Origin: an uncultured Myxococcales bacterium
GTDB taxonomy: Bacteria > Myxococcota_A > UBA9042
Reading direction: 5' to 3'
Length of the DNA: 44,383 bases
Assembly: GCA_903919145.1 (NCBI GenBank)
Contig: CAIXGW010000392.1
Location: 1-44,383 of the forward strand
Positions within the stretch are counted from its first letter, which is position 1. Every line of letters starts with the position of its first letter. The notes below the pieces were generated by a model that worked only from the letters and a program-made list of their open reading frames with translations, ran no database searches and had not been told where the DNA came from. The position numbers and the translations under genes are program-made. Positions 27,079-35,680 of the stretch are shown here, piece by piece.

Positions 27079-28335
27079 CTACAGCGCCCGCAGGTCGGCG
27101 GCGCGGGCGTGGCCTTCAAGCCCCTCTACCCGTGCCAAAACCGCAGCGACTGTCGCCAGGTGTGCGGCCTTGCCGGCCTCCGCGCGCTGGGTGGTCAGCA
27201 CGCGCGTGAACGTCTGCACGCCCAGGCCACCGGTATAGCGGCCAGCCCTGGAGGTGGGCAGCACGTGGCTAGGGCCACTGACATAATCCCCCAGCACCTC
27301 CGCCGCCTCGCCGCCGACAAACAAGCCGCCAAAAGCGGTGCACTCGGCCGCCAGCTGGGCGGCGTCACGGGTGCAGACTTCCAGGTGCTCTGGGGCGCGA
27401 TCGTTGGCCACCTGCAGCAGGGCCGCGCGGTCGGCCACAACCAGGATCGCGCCATGGCGGGCGATCGCTTCGGCGGCGATGGCTTTGGTCGGCAGCAGCG
27501 CCAGCTGCCGCTCTACCTCCGCAGCCAGCGACCAGGCGGCGGTTTGCTCCGTGGTGACGGCAATGGCGATCGCTTCGGCGTCGTGCTCGGCTTGGGCCAG
27601 CAGGTCAGCGGCGACCCTGGCGATGTCTGAAGAGCCGTCAAACAGCACCATGACTTCAGAGGGCCCGGCCAGCGCGTCAATCCCAAGCTGGCCATAGACT
27701 TGCCGCTTGGCCTCGGTCACCCACGCATTGCCGGGGCCGACCAGCAGGTCCACTGCGGCAATGCTGGCCGTGCCGTAGGCGGCAGCAGCAACGGCTTGGG
27801 CGCCGCCAACGGCATAGACGGCATCGACCTGGGCCAGGCGGGCGGCCGCCAGGATGTGCTTGTCTGGCCAGCCGTTGGGCCCAGGGGGAGACAGGACGAC
27901 TACGCGCGCCACCCCAGCCGCGCGCGCTGGGATCGCGGTCATCAGCACGGTGGACGGCAGCGGATAGCGTCCTCCCGGCACGTAGCAGGCCACCGAAGCC
28001 ACCGGCTCCAGGCGCTGCCCGGCAAAAAAGCCAGGGGCTACCTCGATCTCAAAGGCCTTGTGCGACTCGCGCTGGGCCACGGCAAAGCGGCGGATGTTGT
28101 CGGCCGCGGTCTGCAGGGCGACGCGCACCGGCTCGGCCACGCTGCTCCAGGCCTGTTCCATCAGCGGCACCGGGACTTGCCAGCGCGCCGGCACGTGGCG
28201 ATCCAGGCGCTCGGTCCAGTCGCGCAGGGCCTCGTCGCCGCGTTGGCGCACATCGGCCAGGATGGCCGCAACCCGCGCCGGATCGGCTCCTGCTGCGGTG
28301 TAGCTCGGCGGCGGCAGCGCCGTGACGATTCGCAT
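27079..28335 (-). CDS. hisD: histidinol dehydrogenase
   Basis: HisD oxidises histidinol to histidine in two NAD-dependent steps with a bound zinc. The 418-residue length fits the family. Signatures in order are RGDEALRDWTERLD, SVACYVPGGRYPLPSTVLM, VYAVGGAQAVAAAAYGT, VGPGNAWVTEAKRQVYG, IDALAGPSE, LLAQAEHDAEA (zinc ligand region), NDRAPEHLE, GDYVSGPSHVLPT and TGGLGVQTF. The GPSHVLPT segment carries Ser where many bacterial enzymes have Asn (GPNHVLPT). No other his gene is present. It lies 18 bp behind a protein kinase gene and directly before a lipoprotein gene, an unusual setting for a biosynthetic enzyme. Confidence 0.96.
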   Translation of the reverse strand: MRIVTALPPPSYTAAGADPARVAAILADVRQRGDEALRDWTERLDRHVPARWQVPVPLMEQAWSSVAEPVRVALQTAADNIRRFAVAQRESHKAFEIEVAPGFFAGQRLEPVASVACYVPGGRYPLPSTVLMTAIPARAAGVARVVVLSPPGPNGWPDKHILAAARLAQVDAVYAVGGAQAVAAAAYGTASIAAVDLLVGPGNAWVTEAKRQVYGQLGIDALAGPSEVMVLFDGSSDIARVAADLLAQAEHDAEAIAIAVTTEQTAAWSLAAEVERQLALLPTKAIAAEAIARHGAILVVADRAALLQVANDRAPEHLEVCTRDAAQLAAECTAFGGLFVGGEAAEVLGDYVSGPSHVLPTSRAGRYTGGLGVQTFTRVLTTQRAEAGKAAHLATVAAVLARVEGLEGHARAADLRAL

Positions 28336-28353
28336 GGGGCCTCGGCAATTTTG

Positions 28354-30714
28354 CTAGTTTTGGGGCCAGGTTAGGCGGCGGAAGGTTCCATCCCAGGCGC
28401 CGGCGACGGCTTCGCTGCCATCTTCAGAGAATTTGACCAGCTTGAGGCCCGTGCGGCAGTCGCGCCGGTCGGCCTTGATGGCGCCGGTGCTGATCTGGAC
28501 CACCCGACTGGCCCGGTCGTCGCTGGCTGTGGCCAGCAAAGACCCCGACTTGTCGATGGCCAGCCCGGCGACCACGTCATCGTGCAAAGCGAATTCGCCG
28601 GCCTTCTCGCCGGTTCGGCCATACCAGACACGGACTTTGCCGTCCCAGCCGCCCGACGCGACCATCTGGCCACTGGCGTTGACCGCCACCGACCCCACTG
28701 CGCCTTCGTGGGCCCGCGCCGTCAGGCGAGCACCGCCGCCCACGGGATCCCAGGTGCGGACCATTCCGTCTTCGCTGGCGGTGACCACCAAGCGCTTGGA
28801 ACCGGCGCAGGCGACTGCCGTCACCGCTTCGCGATGGCCGCGCAGGATGCGCCGCAGGCTCAGGTCGGGCAGCTCGTGCAGGGCCACGCTGCCATCGGAC
28901 AGGCCAATCACCAGCAGCTTGGCGTCCGTTGCGATGGCCAGGCAAGTGGGCGAGGCGTCGCACTCCAGCTCGCCGACCAGCCGTCCGGCGCCGATGTCCC
29001 ACAGCCGCACCAGGCCGTCCAGGCTGGCCGAAGCCACCAGTCGCCCGTCTGGCGAGCCGACCACGTCCTGGATCAGCGCGTCATGGCTGCCGATTTCTAA
29101 GCCGTTGACCAAGTCCAGCACACACAGTGGCTGCTGGCCCAGCGCACCCAACTCGACCAGTTGCAAGCTGTGGTTGGCGTCGGCATAGACCGCGTGCTGT
29201 AGGTTGGCGGTCAGCCACAGCGCCTCAATCTGGCGCCGCGGCGCCTGGGCGGCTTTGGGCATGGCCTGGGTCATCTGCTGCAGCGCACCCAGCAGGCCAC
29301 CGGGCCCACTGGCTGCCAGGCCAGCAAAAGAGGCAAACCCAGGCAAGCCAGAGATATCCGGGGCAAAACCACTCCCGGCCAGCAGACTGTGGAGATCAGG
29401 ATCAGCCGGTCGGCCCATTGGCGGCAGCGGATCGCGGCGATACTCCATCCGCGGGGCCACCGGCATCATCGCGCCGCGGTCCTCTGGCTCGTCCGCCTGT
29501 GACACCTCTCCGCCGATCTCAAAGTAGTCAGGCGCCTGTTCCTGCTGCGCCCAGGCCGTCGCCTGTACCACGGTATGCCCCAGCAGGGCCTTCTCGTCGT
29601 AGGGGGCCTTGGCGGCAATCAGCACCCGCGGCGTCGGCTCCGGCTCGGCCACGATGGCAGGCTGCAGCGGTTCCTGGCGCGGCGTGGCCACCGGCGTCGG
29701 CGCGGGCTCGGCGTGGCTTGGGCCGGGCTGAAGCAGGGGAATCCGGTACATGCCGGTCGGCATGGGGGTGCCCATCGCCTGCTCCAGGGCTGCGCGCAGC
29801 TCACTGGCCGACTGCCACCGGTCGTCCGGCTTTTTGGCCAGCGCCTTTTCGACCAGCTGCGCCAGCGCGGGGCGCACCTTGCCAGGGGCACGCTGGGCCA
29901 GCGGCTCGGGCGGCTCGACCACGTGCTTCATCACCACGGCCAAAGGGTTTTCGCTTTCAAACGGCAGCGACCCGCTCAGGCATTCGTAGAGCACTACGCC
30001 CAGCGAATACAGGTCGCTGCGGCCATCCACGTCCTGGCCCATTGCCTGCTCAGGGCTCATGTGGGTCGGCGTCCCCAGGGCCTTGCCGGCCTGGGTCATG
30101 GTCGCGTCGTGGGTCTTGACGATGCCGAAATCCAGCACCTTGACAATGGCTTCGCCGCCAGCCATCTGGTGCAGCAGGATGTTGGCCGGCTTCATGTCGC
30201 GGTGGACCAGCCCCATTGCGTGCGCTTCGCCCAAGCTGCGCAGGACCGCCACGGCAATGTCGACCGACTGGGTCTCTGTCAGCGTCTGCCCGCCATCGCG
30301 CAGGCGATTGAGGGTGTTTTGCAGGGTGTCGCCGTTCAGCCGCTCCATCGCCAGGAACAATTCGCCGGAATCGGTCTGGCCAAAGTCAAAGACCCGCACG
30401 GTGTTGGGGTGGGTCAGACGCGACGTGGTAGAGGCTTCTTGGAAAAAGCGCCTGGCCAGCTCCTGGCCCTCGCTGCCCATGACATGGGTCAGGATCTTGA
30501 CGGCTACCGGGTGTCCAGTGGTGACGTGGACCGTGTCAAAGACCACGCCAAAGCCGCCGCGGCCCAATTCGCCAAGGATTCTGTAGCGCCCGCCGATGAC
30601 GTCGCCCACCTGCACTGCCTCCCGCGACGCGCTCATTTGACGCACCGTGGGCGTGCCATCTTCTGGGCAGAAGGGCGCGCTGGTCGAATTGCCGCAGCGG
30701 GGACAGTAGCGCAT
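28354..30714 (-). CDS. cytosolic Ser/Thr protein kinase with zinc-ribbon-like N-terminus and WD40 repeats
   Basis: This is a 786-residue protein. Residues 1-20 (CPRCG...FCPEDG) resemble a zinc ribbon with three cysteines. The kinase domain (about 37-310) is complete: glycine loop GELGRGGFGVV, VAVKIL with Lys73, HRDMKPANILL with catalytic Asp173, DFG at 195-197, and GTPTHMSPEQAMG. A ~200-residue Pro/Ala/Glu-rich linker follows. From about residue 500 there are six or seven WD40-like blades (LVRLWDIGAG, LRRILRGHREAVTAVAC, MVRTWDPVGG, KVRVWYGRTG). There is no transmembrane helix, unlike the common myxobacterial kinases with external sensor domains, so substrates or signals are probably bound by the WD40 propeller in the cytosol. 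TGAGGT lies just before the ATG. hisD follows by 18 bp. Confidence 0.9.
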   Translation of the reverse strand: MRYCPRCGNSTSAPFCPEDGTPTVRQMSASREAVQVGDVIGGRYRILGELGRGGFGVVFDTVHVTTGHPVAVKILTHVMGSEGQELARRFFQEASTTSRLTHPNTVRVFDFGQTDSGELFLAMERLNGDTLQNTLNRLRDGGQTLTETQSVDIAVAVLRSLGEAHAMGLVHRDMKPANILLHQMAGGEAIVKVLDFGIVKTHDATMTQAGKALGTPTHMSPEQAMGQDVDGRSDLYSLGVVLYECLSGSLPFESENPLAVVMKHVVEPPEPLAQRAPGKVRPALAQLVEKALAKKPDDRWQSASELRAALEQAMGTPMPTGMYRIPLLQPGPSHAEPAPTPVATPRQEPLQPAIVAEPEPTPRVLIAAKAPYDEKALLGHTVVQATAWAQQEQAPDYFEIGGEVSQADEPEDRGAMMPVAPRMEYRRDPLPPMGRPADPDLHSLLAGSGFAPDISGLPGFASFAGLAASGPGGLLGALQQMTQAMPKAAQAPRRQIEALWLTANLQHAVYADANHSLQLVELGALGQQPLCVLDLVNGLEIGSHDALIQDVVGSPDGRLVASASLDGLVRLWDIGAGRLVGELECDASPTCLAIATDAKLLVIGLSDGSVALHELPDLSLRRILRGHREAVTAVACAGSKRLVVTASEDGMVRTWDPVGGGARLTARAHEGAVGSVAVNASGQMVASGGWDGKVRVWYGRTGEKAGEFALHDDVVAGLAIDKSGSLLATASDDRASRVVQISTGAIKADRRDCRTGLKLVKFSEDGSEAVAGAWDGTFRRLTWPQN

Positions 30715-30751
30715 GGACCTCAGACTGGGCGGCAGGCCGCCACAGGGGCAG

Positions 30752-30778
30752 CATCTATTGGACGGGCCGCGCCGTCAA
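30752..30778 (-). promoter_or_regulatory. possible promoter of the kinase-WD40 gene
   Basis: On the minus strand TTGACG (30778-30773) is followed after 15 bp by TAGATG (30757-30752), about 40 bp before the ATG at 30714. The -35 box is good but the -10 box is weak and the spacing short. The rest of the 276-bp gap to 30990 holds only the palindrome-like GGCGGCGAAATTCGACC at 30840-30856. Confidence 0.25.
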
Positions 30779-30990
30779 CGCCCGTCGCAAGGACCCCCAA
30801 CCGCAATGGCGCTGAGAGCGCGGCAGCGGGCTGGCCCTGGGCGGCGAAATTCGACCCGAAAGCGCTACCCTAACCCAGTGAGCAAGATCCCGGGGCGGCC
30901 CAGATGGCATCAGGGCGTGTGGCTGCAGGGCCGGCGAAGCAGCGGCAAAGGGCTTGCAGGCGCACCGTGGGTCACCTTCTGGTCAGTGCG

Positions 30991-33765
30991 CTAGGGCTTG
31001 GTCCAGACGCAGGCGCCGCCGCTGCACTTGTCGGCAGAGGCACTCCACTGGTCATTGCAGTCGGCATCTTTGCCGCAGGTCTTGGGACCGCAGCCGCGCG
31101 TCATCGCCAGATCGTCGATGTAGACGCCTTCGGTGGTGTTGCCCACGGAATCCACAGTATCAAAGCGCACTTGCACCACAACTGTCTGGCCGCCAAAAGC
31201 AGACAGATCGACCTTGACCTGCGTCCACGTCTTCATTGGCAACGCGTCAAAAGCCAAGGTTTCTTTCTGCCAGACCGCCACCGGGGCTGCGCCGTTGCCC
31301 ACGACCTCTACGTCCAGCGTGTCAAAACCGCCGGACTCTGTGTCCATGTACAACCAAAACGACAGCACCAAGCTCTCGCCCTTGGCCACGGTCACCGGCG
31401 CCACGATGCCAACCGTGCCGCTGTGGGCCGAGCCGTTGTCAAAATTGCCCTTGGCGGGGTTGCCGTAGTACAGGGCGCCGCTGCCGCTCTTGCTCTTCTT
31501 GCCGCTGATCCACTGCCACTTGACGTCGTTGGCGGAGCTGGCAAGGCTCAGGCCGGTCAAAGCGCTGGTCTCAAGATCGTTTGAGTAAACAAGGGGTTCG
31601 CAGCACTCCGGCTTCTTGAGGGCCGTCCAGGTGCACTTGCCGTTGACGCAAGCGTCGCTGGTGCACACCGGGTCGCCGTCGTCGCACTGCTCGTCTTTGA
31701 CACAGCAGGTGTTCTGGTGGGCGCACTTGTTCTTGGTGCAAGTGTCGATGGTGCAGGTGGAGTCATCGGCACAGTCAACGGGCGTGTCGCAGCAGTTGTC
31801 GCCCACCGCGGTGTGGGCGCAGGCCAGGCCGACGCCGGGGCAACTATCCAGCGTGCAGGTCTTGCCGTCGTCGCAGTCGCTGGCCTTGTTGCAGCACTGT
31901 GACCCAGGCAGCTTGGCGTGCTGACACAGGTTATTGGTGCAGCTGTCGGTCGTGCACGGGTCCTTGTCGTCGCACTCAGCCAGTTGCAGGCAGCAGTTGG
32001 ACTTCTTGGTGTGGCCGCAGCCAAAGCCCGAGCAGTAGTCGTTGGTGCAGGCGTTGTCGTCGTTGCACAAGGCACTCAGCTCGCCCGGAATGCAATAGTC
32101 TTTGCTGGTTGAATAGGTACACAACCCATTGCTGCAGCTGTCAGCGGTGGCGCCCAGCCCGTCGTTGCACTGGCTTGAGCCGCTAAAGCCGGACCCATTG
32201 CACTTGCGCTGCTTGCAGGTGCTGGTGATTTGCAGATCATCTACGGTCCATCCGCCAACACTGCCTTTGCCACCAAGCACTTCTATGCTCAGCTTGACGT
32301 TGCGGGTGGCGGCACGGCTGCCAAGGCCGCTCAGGTCGACCACCGCGGTCACCCAGCTGGAGCCGGTGTTGCCGCCTTGCCAGATCCACCAGCTGCCGAC
32401 ACTGGTGGCCGCCAGGATCCGCACCTGATCGCCGCTGCCCAGCGTCCCCTTGTAGGCAAAGGTCAATTTACTGTCCAAGCCCACGGGCAGGGCCACAGCG
32501 GCAAACCTGGCTTGGGCCACCGCCTTGCCCCCAGGCAGAGGCTGACCGCCGGCTGCTGCGGCAAAACGCAAGCCAGAACCGGTCTTGCCAAAGCCCGCAT
32601 CGATCGCGAATGCGGCGTACTGAGAGGGCACCAGCGTAGGCAGCCAGGTGTCGCTTGGCTCAAAGCCGGTCTGCTTGACGGCGGGCGTGCAGCAGCCATC
32701 GACTACGGCGCCCCCCGGCGTCATCTTGGCGCTGATCGCACAGCCCTCTGCGCTGCAGGTGGCCTCCGCGCACAGCTCCACACCCGTCAGGGCAGGGGCG
32801 CAGTCCGCCGCTATCTTGCAGCAGGTCGCTTCGTGGCCGCAGGCGTTGTTCTGGCACAGGTCGACGGTGCAGGCATTGCCGTCGTCGCAGTCTAACGCGC
32901 TGGCGCAGCAGCCGGTCCCGACCTTGGCCGTGTAGTTGCAGGTGCCATTGGCGGCGGCGCAGGCGTCCTCTGTGCAGGGATTGCCGTCATCGCAGTCGGC
33001 GGCCGCCTTGCAGCAGCCGTAGACCGTGTCTGTCTTGCAGAAGCCGACGTCGCATTTGTGCACAGTGCAAGGGTTGTTGTCCTCGCAGTCGTTGGCGATT
33101 TCGCAGCACTGGGCGCCCTGAGGCACCTGGTGGCTGCAGCCCTTGGCAGGGTCGCAGCTGTCCTGGGTGCACGTCTTGCCGTCGTCGCAGCTCAGCGGGT
33201 CGTGTTGGCAGCCCGCGGCGGGGGTGCAGCCATCGGCGGTGCAGCTGTCGCCGTCTTGGCAGTCAATGGCTGTGTAGGTGCAGCCTTCGCCGGGCAGGCA
33301 GGCGCCGACCGTGCAGGCGTTGCCATCGTCACACAGGTCGTTTTTGTGCAGACAGTCGCCCGAGTTGACGTCGCAACTGTCGATGCTGCAGAGATCTTCA
33401 TCGACGCAGGCTTTGACCGTGGTGGTGCAGCCGGAAACCGGGTCGCAGCCATCCACTGTGCAGGGGTTGCCGTCGTCGCAAAGGGTCGGAAACTTCAGGC
33501 ATTGTTCGGCATAGGGGCCCTGGGCGTCGGTCTTGGTGGTCACGCCTCCCAGGTCTGACTGCGCGGAGTCAGCCACTGCAGCATCGGCACTGGCCGCGTC
33601 GGCAGGGGCTGCGTCGGCGCCGGCGTCGCTACCAGCCTGCCCAGCGGAATCACCACTATCTTCTTGCGGTTGAGCCTCGTCAGAGCAGGCCGAGGCCGCC
33701 AACACGGCTCCCAAGCACGCCAACGCCGCGGCCCAGCGGGCTGAGCGACGCCAAAGGGCTTCCAT
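30991..33765 (-). CDS. large lipoprotein with CDDGNxCTxDxC repeats and two jelly-roll-like domains
   Basis: The ATG at 33765 (AGGA 5 bp upstream) gives 924 residues; an upstream TTG at 33813 is less likely. The lipobox is ASAC with Cys27, followed by an Asp/Ala/Ser-rich linker. Most of the protein is Cys-rich repeats of the form CDDGNPCTVDGCDP..GC, as in Dictyostelium CTDC-type and myxobacterial surface proteins. I count about nine before residue ~290 and another group of seven near 600-720. Between them and at the C-terminus lie two beta-sandwich, MAM-like modules, each starting in a hydrophobic-E-pair (TGFEPSDTW; YSNDLETS) and ending in VDDLQI or YIDDLAM. These architectures suggest adhesion or a surface layer; the ligand is unknown. 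Confidence 0.85.
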   Translation of the reverse strand: MEALWRRSARWAAALACLGAVLAASACSDEAQPQEDSGDSAGQAGSDAGADAAPADAASADAAVADSAQSDLGGVTTKTDAQGPYAEQCLKFPTLCDDGNPCTVDGCDPVSGCTTTVKACVDEDLCSIDSCDVNSGDCLHKNDLCDDGNACTVGACLPGEGCTYTAIDCQDGDSCTADGCTPAAGCQHDPLSCDDGKTCTQDSCDPAKGCSHQVPQGAQCCEIANDCEDNNPCTVHKCDVGFCKTDTVYGCCKAAADCDDGNPCTEDACAAANGTCNYTAKVGTGCCASALDCDDGNACTVDLCQNNACGHEATCCKIAADCAPALTGVELCAEATCSAEGCAISAKMTPGGAVVDGCCTPAVKQTGFEPSDTWLPTLVPSQYAAFAIDAGFGKTGSGLRFAAAAGGQPLPGGKAVAQARFAAVALPVGLDSKLTFAYKGTLGSGDQVRILAATSVGSWWIWQGGNTGSSWVTAVVDLSGLGSRAATRNVKLSIEVLGGKGSVGGWTVDDLQITSTCKQRKCNGSGFSGSSQCNDGLGATADSCSNGLCTYSTSKDYCIPGELSALCNDDNACTNDYCSGFGCGHTKKSNCCLQLAECDDKDPCTTDSCTNNLCQHAKLPGSQCCNKASDCDDGKTCTLDSCPGVGLACAHTAVGDNCCDTPVDCADDSTCTIDTCTKNKCAHQNTCCVKDEQCDDGDPVCTSDACVNGKCTWTALKKPECCEPLVYSNDLETSALTGLSLASSANDVKWQWISGKKSKSGSGALYYGNPAKGNFDNGSAHSGTVGIVAPVTVAKGESLVLSFWLYMDTESGGFDTLDVEVVGNGAAPVAVWQKETLAFDALPMKTWTQVKVDLSAFGGQTVVVQVRFDTVDSVGNTTEGVYIDDLAMTRGCGPKTCGKDADCNDQWSASADKCSGGACVWTKP

Positions 33766-33853
33766 CGCGTCCTGGGGGCAACCACCGGTGCGCGCGCGAC
33801 TATAGATTTCCAAATCCGGCCTCCTGCTGACCCAGGATAGCGGGCGACCCGCT

Positions 33854-35560
33854 CTAACTGCAAGACCGGTGGCGGCGCACCGCCACTATCGCCAGCAGCA
33901 CCAGCAAGATCGCCCCGGGGTGCGGTGGCCGCGGGGCAGCGCCGCAGTCGATGATGCCCGGATTGTCGGCCTCTTGGCAGCTGGACTCGTCGGTCTGGCC
34001 GTCGCAGTCATCGTCCAGCTCGTTGGCGCACATCTCAGCTGAGCTGGCGGTCAGGGGCTTGACGCTGCAGGTCGCCGCCAGCTTGTCGGCGCCACAGATC
34101 AGCTTGCCCACGACTTTGCACACGCCCTTGCCGGCCTCGCACTGGCTGCCGACGTTGAATTTCTCGTCGGTCTGGCCGTCGCAGTTGTTGTCCAGGCCGT
34201 CGCCGCACAGCTCGGTGCCACCGCTGGTCAGCTGGCTGGCATTGCACACCAGCTCGCCGCTGCTGCCGCACTGCCACTGGCCTGCCCCCGCGCAGACGCC
34301 GTCGCCCTTGGTGCATGGGCTGCCAATGCCCATTTCCTCGTCGGTCTGGCCGTCGCAGTCGTTGTCCAGCCCGTCGCACTTGGTCTCCGTGACTTCCCAG
34401 CTGGGCGGAAACGAGCAGGCCCGCATGCCGCCTTGGCAATTGCTCTTGGCCTGGCTGCACACGCCCGTCGAGGTGCAGTCGTTGGCCAGCGACACCAGGT
34501 CGTCTGTCGCGCCGTTGCAGTCGTCGTCCTTGCCGTTGCACAGCTCGGTCGGCACGGCGCCGCAGCTGCCGCAGGCGTTGCTCAGACCCTCGTCGGTAAA
34601 GCCGTCGCAGTCGTTGTCAAAGTCGTCGCACAAGGTCTCGTTGACCGCCTCGTAGCCATAGGGATAGGTGCAGGAGAAGCCGCCCACGCCGTCGCACTTG
34701 GCCACGGGCTTGCCATCGGCCAGAGGTCCGGCGCAGACGCCTTTGGTCAGGCAGGTGCCCGGCGGGGCCACCAGGCTCTCGTCGGTCATGCCATTGCAGT
34801 CGTCGTCCTTGCCGTTGCAGACCTCGGTGGCCCCCGGAAACACGGCTTTGCTCAGGTCGTCGCAGTCGGCCTGGCCGCCGGTCATCGACACCGAGGGGTA
34901 GCCGTCGCTGTCGAGATCGCAGGGCGCGTTGACCTTGCCCGGGCTGCCGATGCCGGCCAGATCGCCAACGGCGGGGCACCAGGTCGCCAGGGTGTCGTTC
35001 TTGCAGCTGTCGGTCTGGCCAGGGTCCAGGCCCCAGATGCCGCCCTTCTTGGCGCACACGTCGTAGGCCACCGTGTCGATGGGCCCAGAAGGGCCGTTGA
35101 GCACCAGCTTGCCGGCGCAGGGCAGGGCAAAAGAATCGCCCAGATCCAAGACCTTGAGCTTGAGCAGCGCTGTCGCCGATCCTGACGGCACCCAGCCAAT
35201 GGCCACCGTCTCACCGGCCAGCAGCTCCGGCAGCGCTTCGCCGATGTCGTACGACTTGCCCTCAGGCAGCAGCCCCTGGGCAGGCCCGGTGACGTCCAGG
35301 TAGACTTTGGCCAGAGAAAGGGTCTGCTTGCCCGGATTGTGCAGCTCAAGCCAGCGCGGCCCCTGGGAGTCAGAGACCGAAAGCTCTGTGATGACCAAGG
35401 TATTGAGCGGTGAAGGGCAACCGCCGCCGGGCGAAGGCGCCACCGCCAGCGCCGCCGTGGGCGCCACCGTCAGCCAGCCTAGCGCCAGTACCGCGGCCAG
35501 GGCCAGGGGCAGCAGGTGGCTGACATCTCTATGGGTTTGTAGAAAACGCGGTGCCATCAT
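33854..35560 (-). CDS. LTD/MopE-repeat surface protein with MYXO-CTERM-like tail
   Basis: I take the ATG at 35560 (568 residues) because it starts a normal signal peptide (LLPLALAAVLALGW, cleavage after ALA near 39). ATG at 35614 and TTG at 35644 are alternatives; none has a clear ribosome site. Residues ~50-190 are a lamin-tail domain (LNTLVITELSVSDSQGPRWL, then ELHNPG). Six MopE-type motifs follow (CNGKDDDCNGMTDES, CDDFDNDCDGFTDEG, CDGLDNDCDGQTDEE and similar). The end has a Cys (DCGAAPRPP), a hydrophobic helix GAILLVLLAIVAV and RRHR. This matches the MYXO-CTERM sorting layout in which the Cys is processed for surface anchoring. It probably belongs with the neighbouring repeat lipoprotein as a surface component. 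Confidence 0.85.
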   Translation of the reverse strand: MMAPRFLQTHRDVSHLLPLALAAVLALGWLTVAPTAALAVAPSPGGGCPSPLNTLVITELSVSDSQGPRWLELHNPGKQTLSLAKVYLDVTGPAQGLLPEGKSYDIGEALPELLAGETVAIGWVPSGSATALLKLKVLDLGDSFALPCAGKLVLNGPSGPIDTVAYDVCAKKGGIWGLDPGQTDSCKNDTLATWCPAVGDLAGIGSPGKVNAPCDLDSDGYPSVSMTGGQADCDDLSKAVFPGATEVCNGKDDDCNGMTDESLVAPPGTCLTKGVCAGPLADGKPVAKCDGVGGFSCTYPYGYEAVNETLCDDFDNDCDGFTDEGLSNACGSCGAVPTELCNGKDDDCNGATDDLVSLANDCTSTGVCSQAKSNCQGGMRACSFPPSWEVTETKCDGLDNDCDGQTDEEMGIGSPCTKGDGVCAGAGQWQCGSSGELVCNASQLTSGGTELCGDGLDNNCDGQTDEKFNVGSQCEAGKGVCKVVGKLICGADKLAATCSVKPLTASSAEMCANELDDDCDGQTDESSCQEADNPGIIDCGAAPRPPHPGAILLVLLAIVAVRRHRSCS

Positions 35561-35680
35561 CAGGGGATGCGGTGAAAAGTCTCGGGTACTGAACTGGCGA
35601 CGGCAGCGGTCCATGTCCGCAGGATACGGATGTCTGCTGAACAATCCAGATTTTGCGCGGTGCGGCGGAGAACAGCCGCT

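Noticed and set aside
29575-30873. Plus-strand open frame of 432 codons opposite the kinase-WD40 gene
   Set aside because: Shadow of the kinase domain; no plausible start region.
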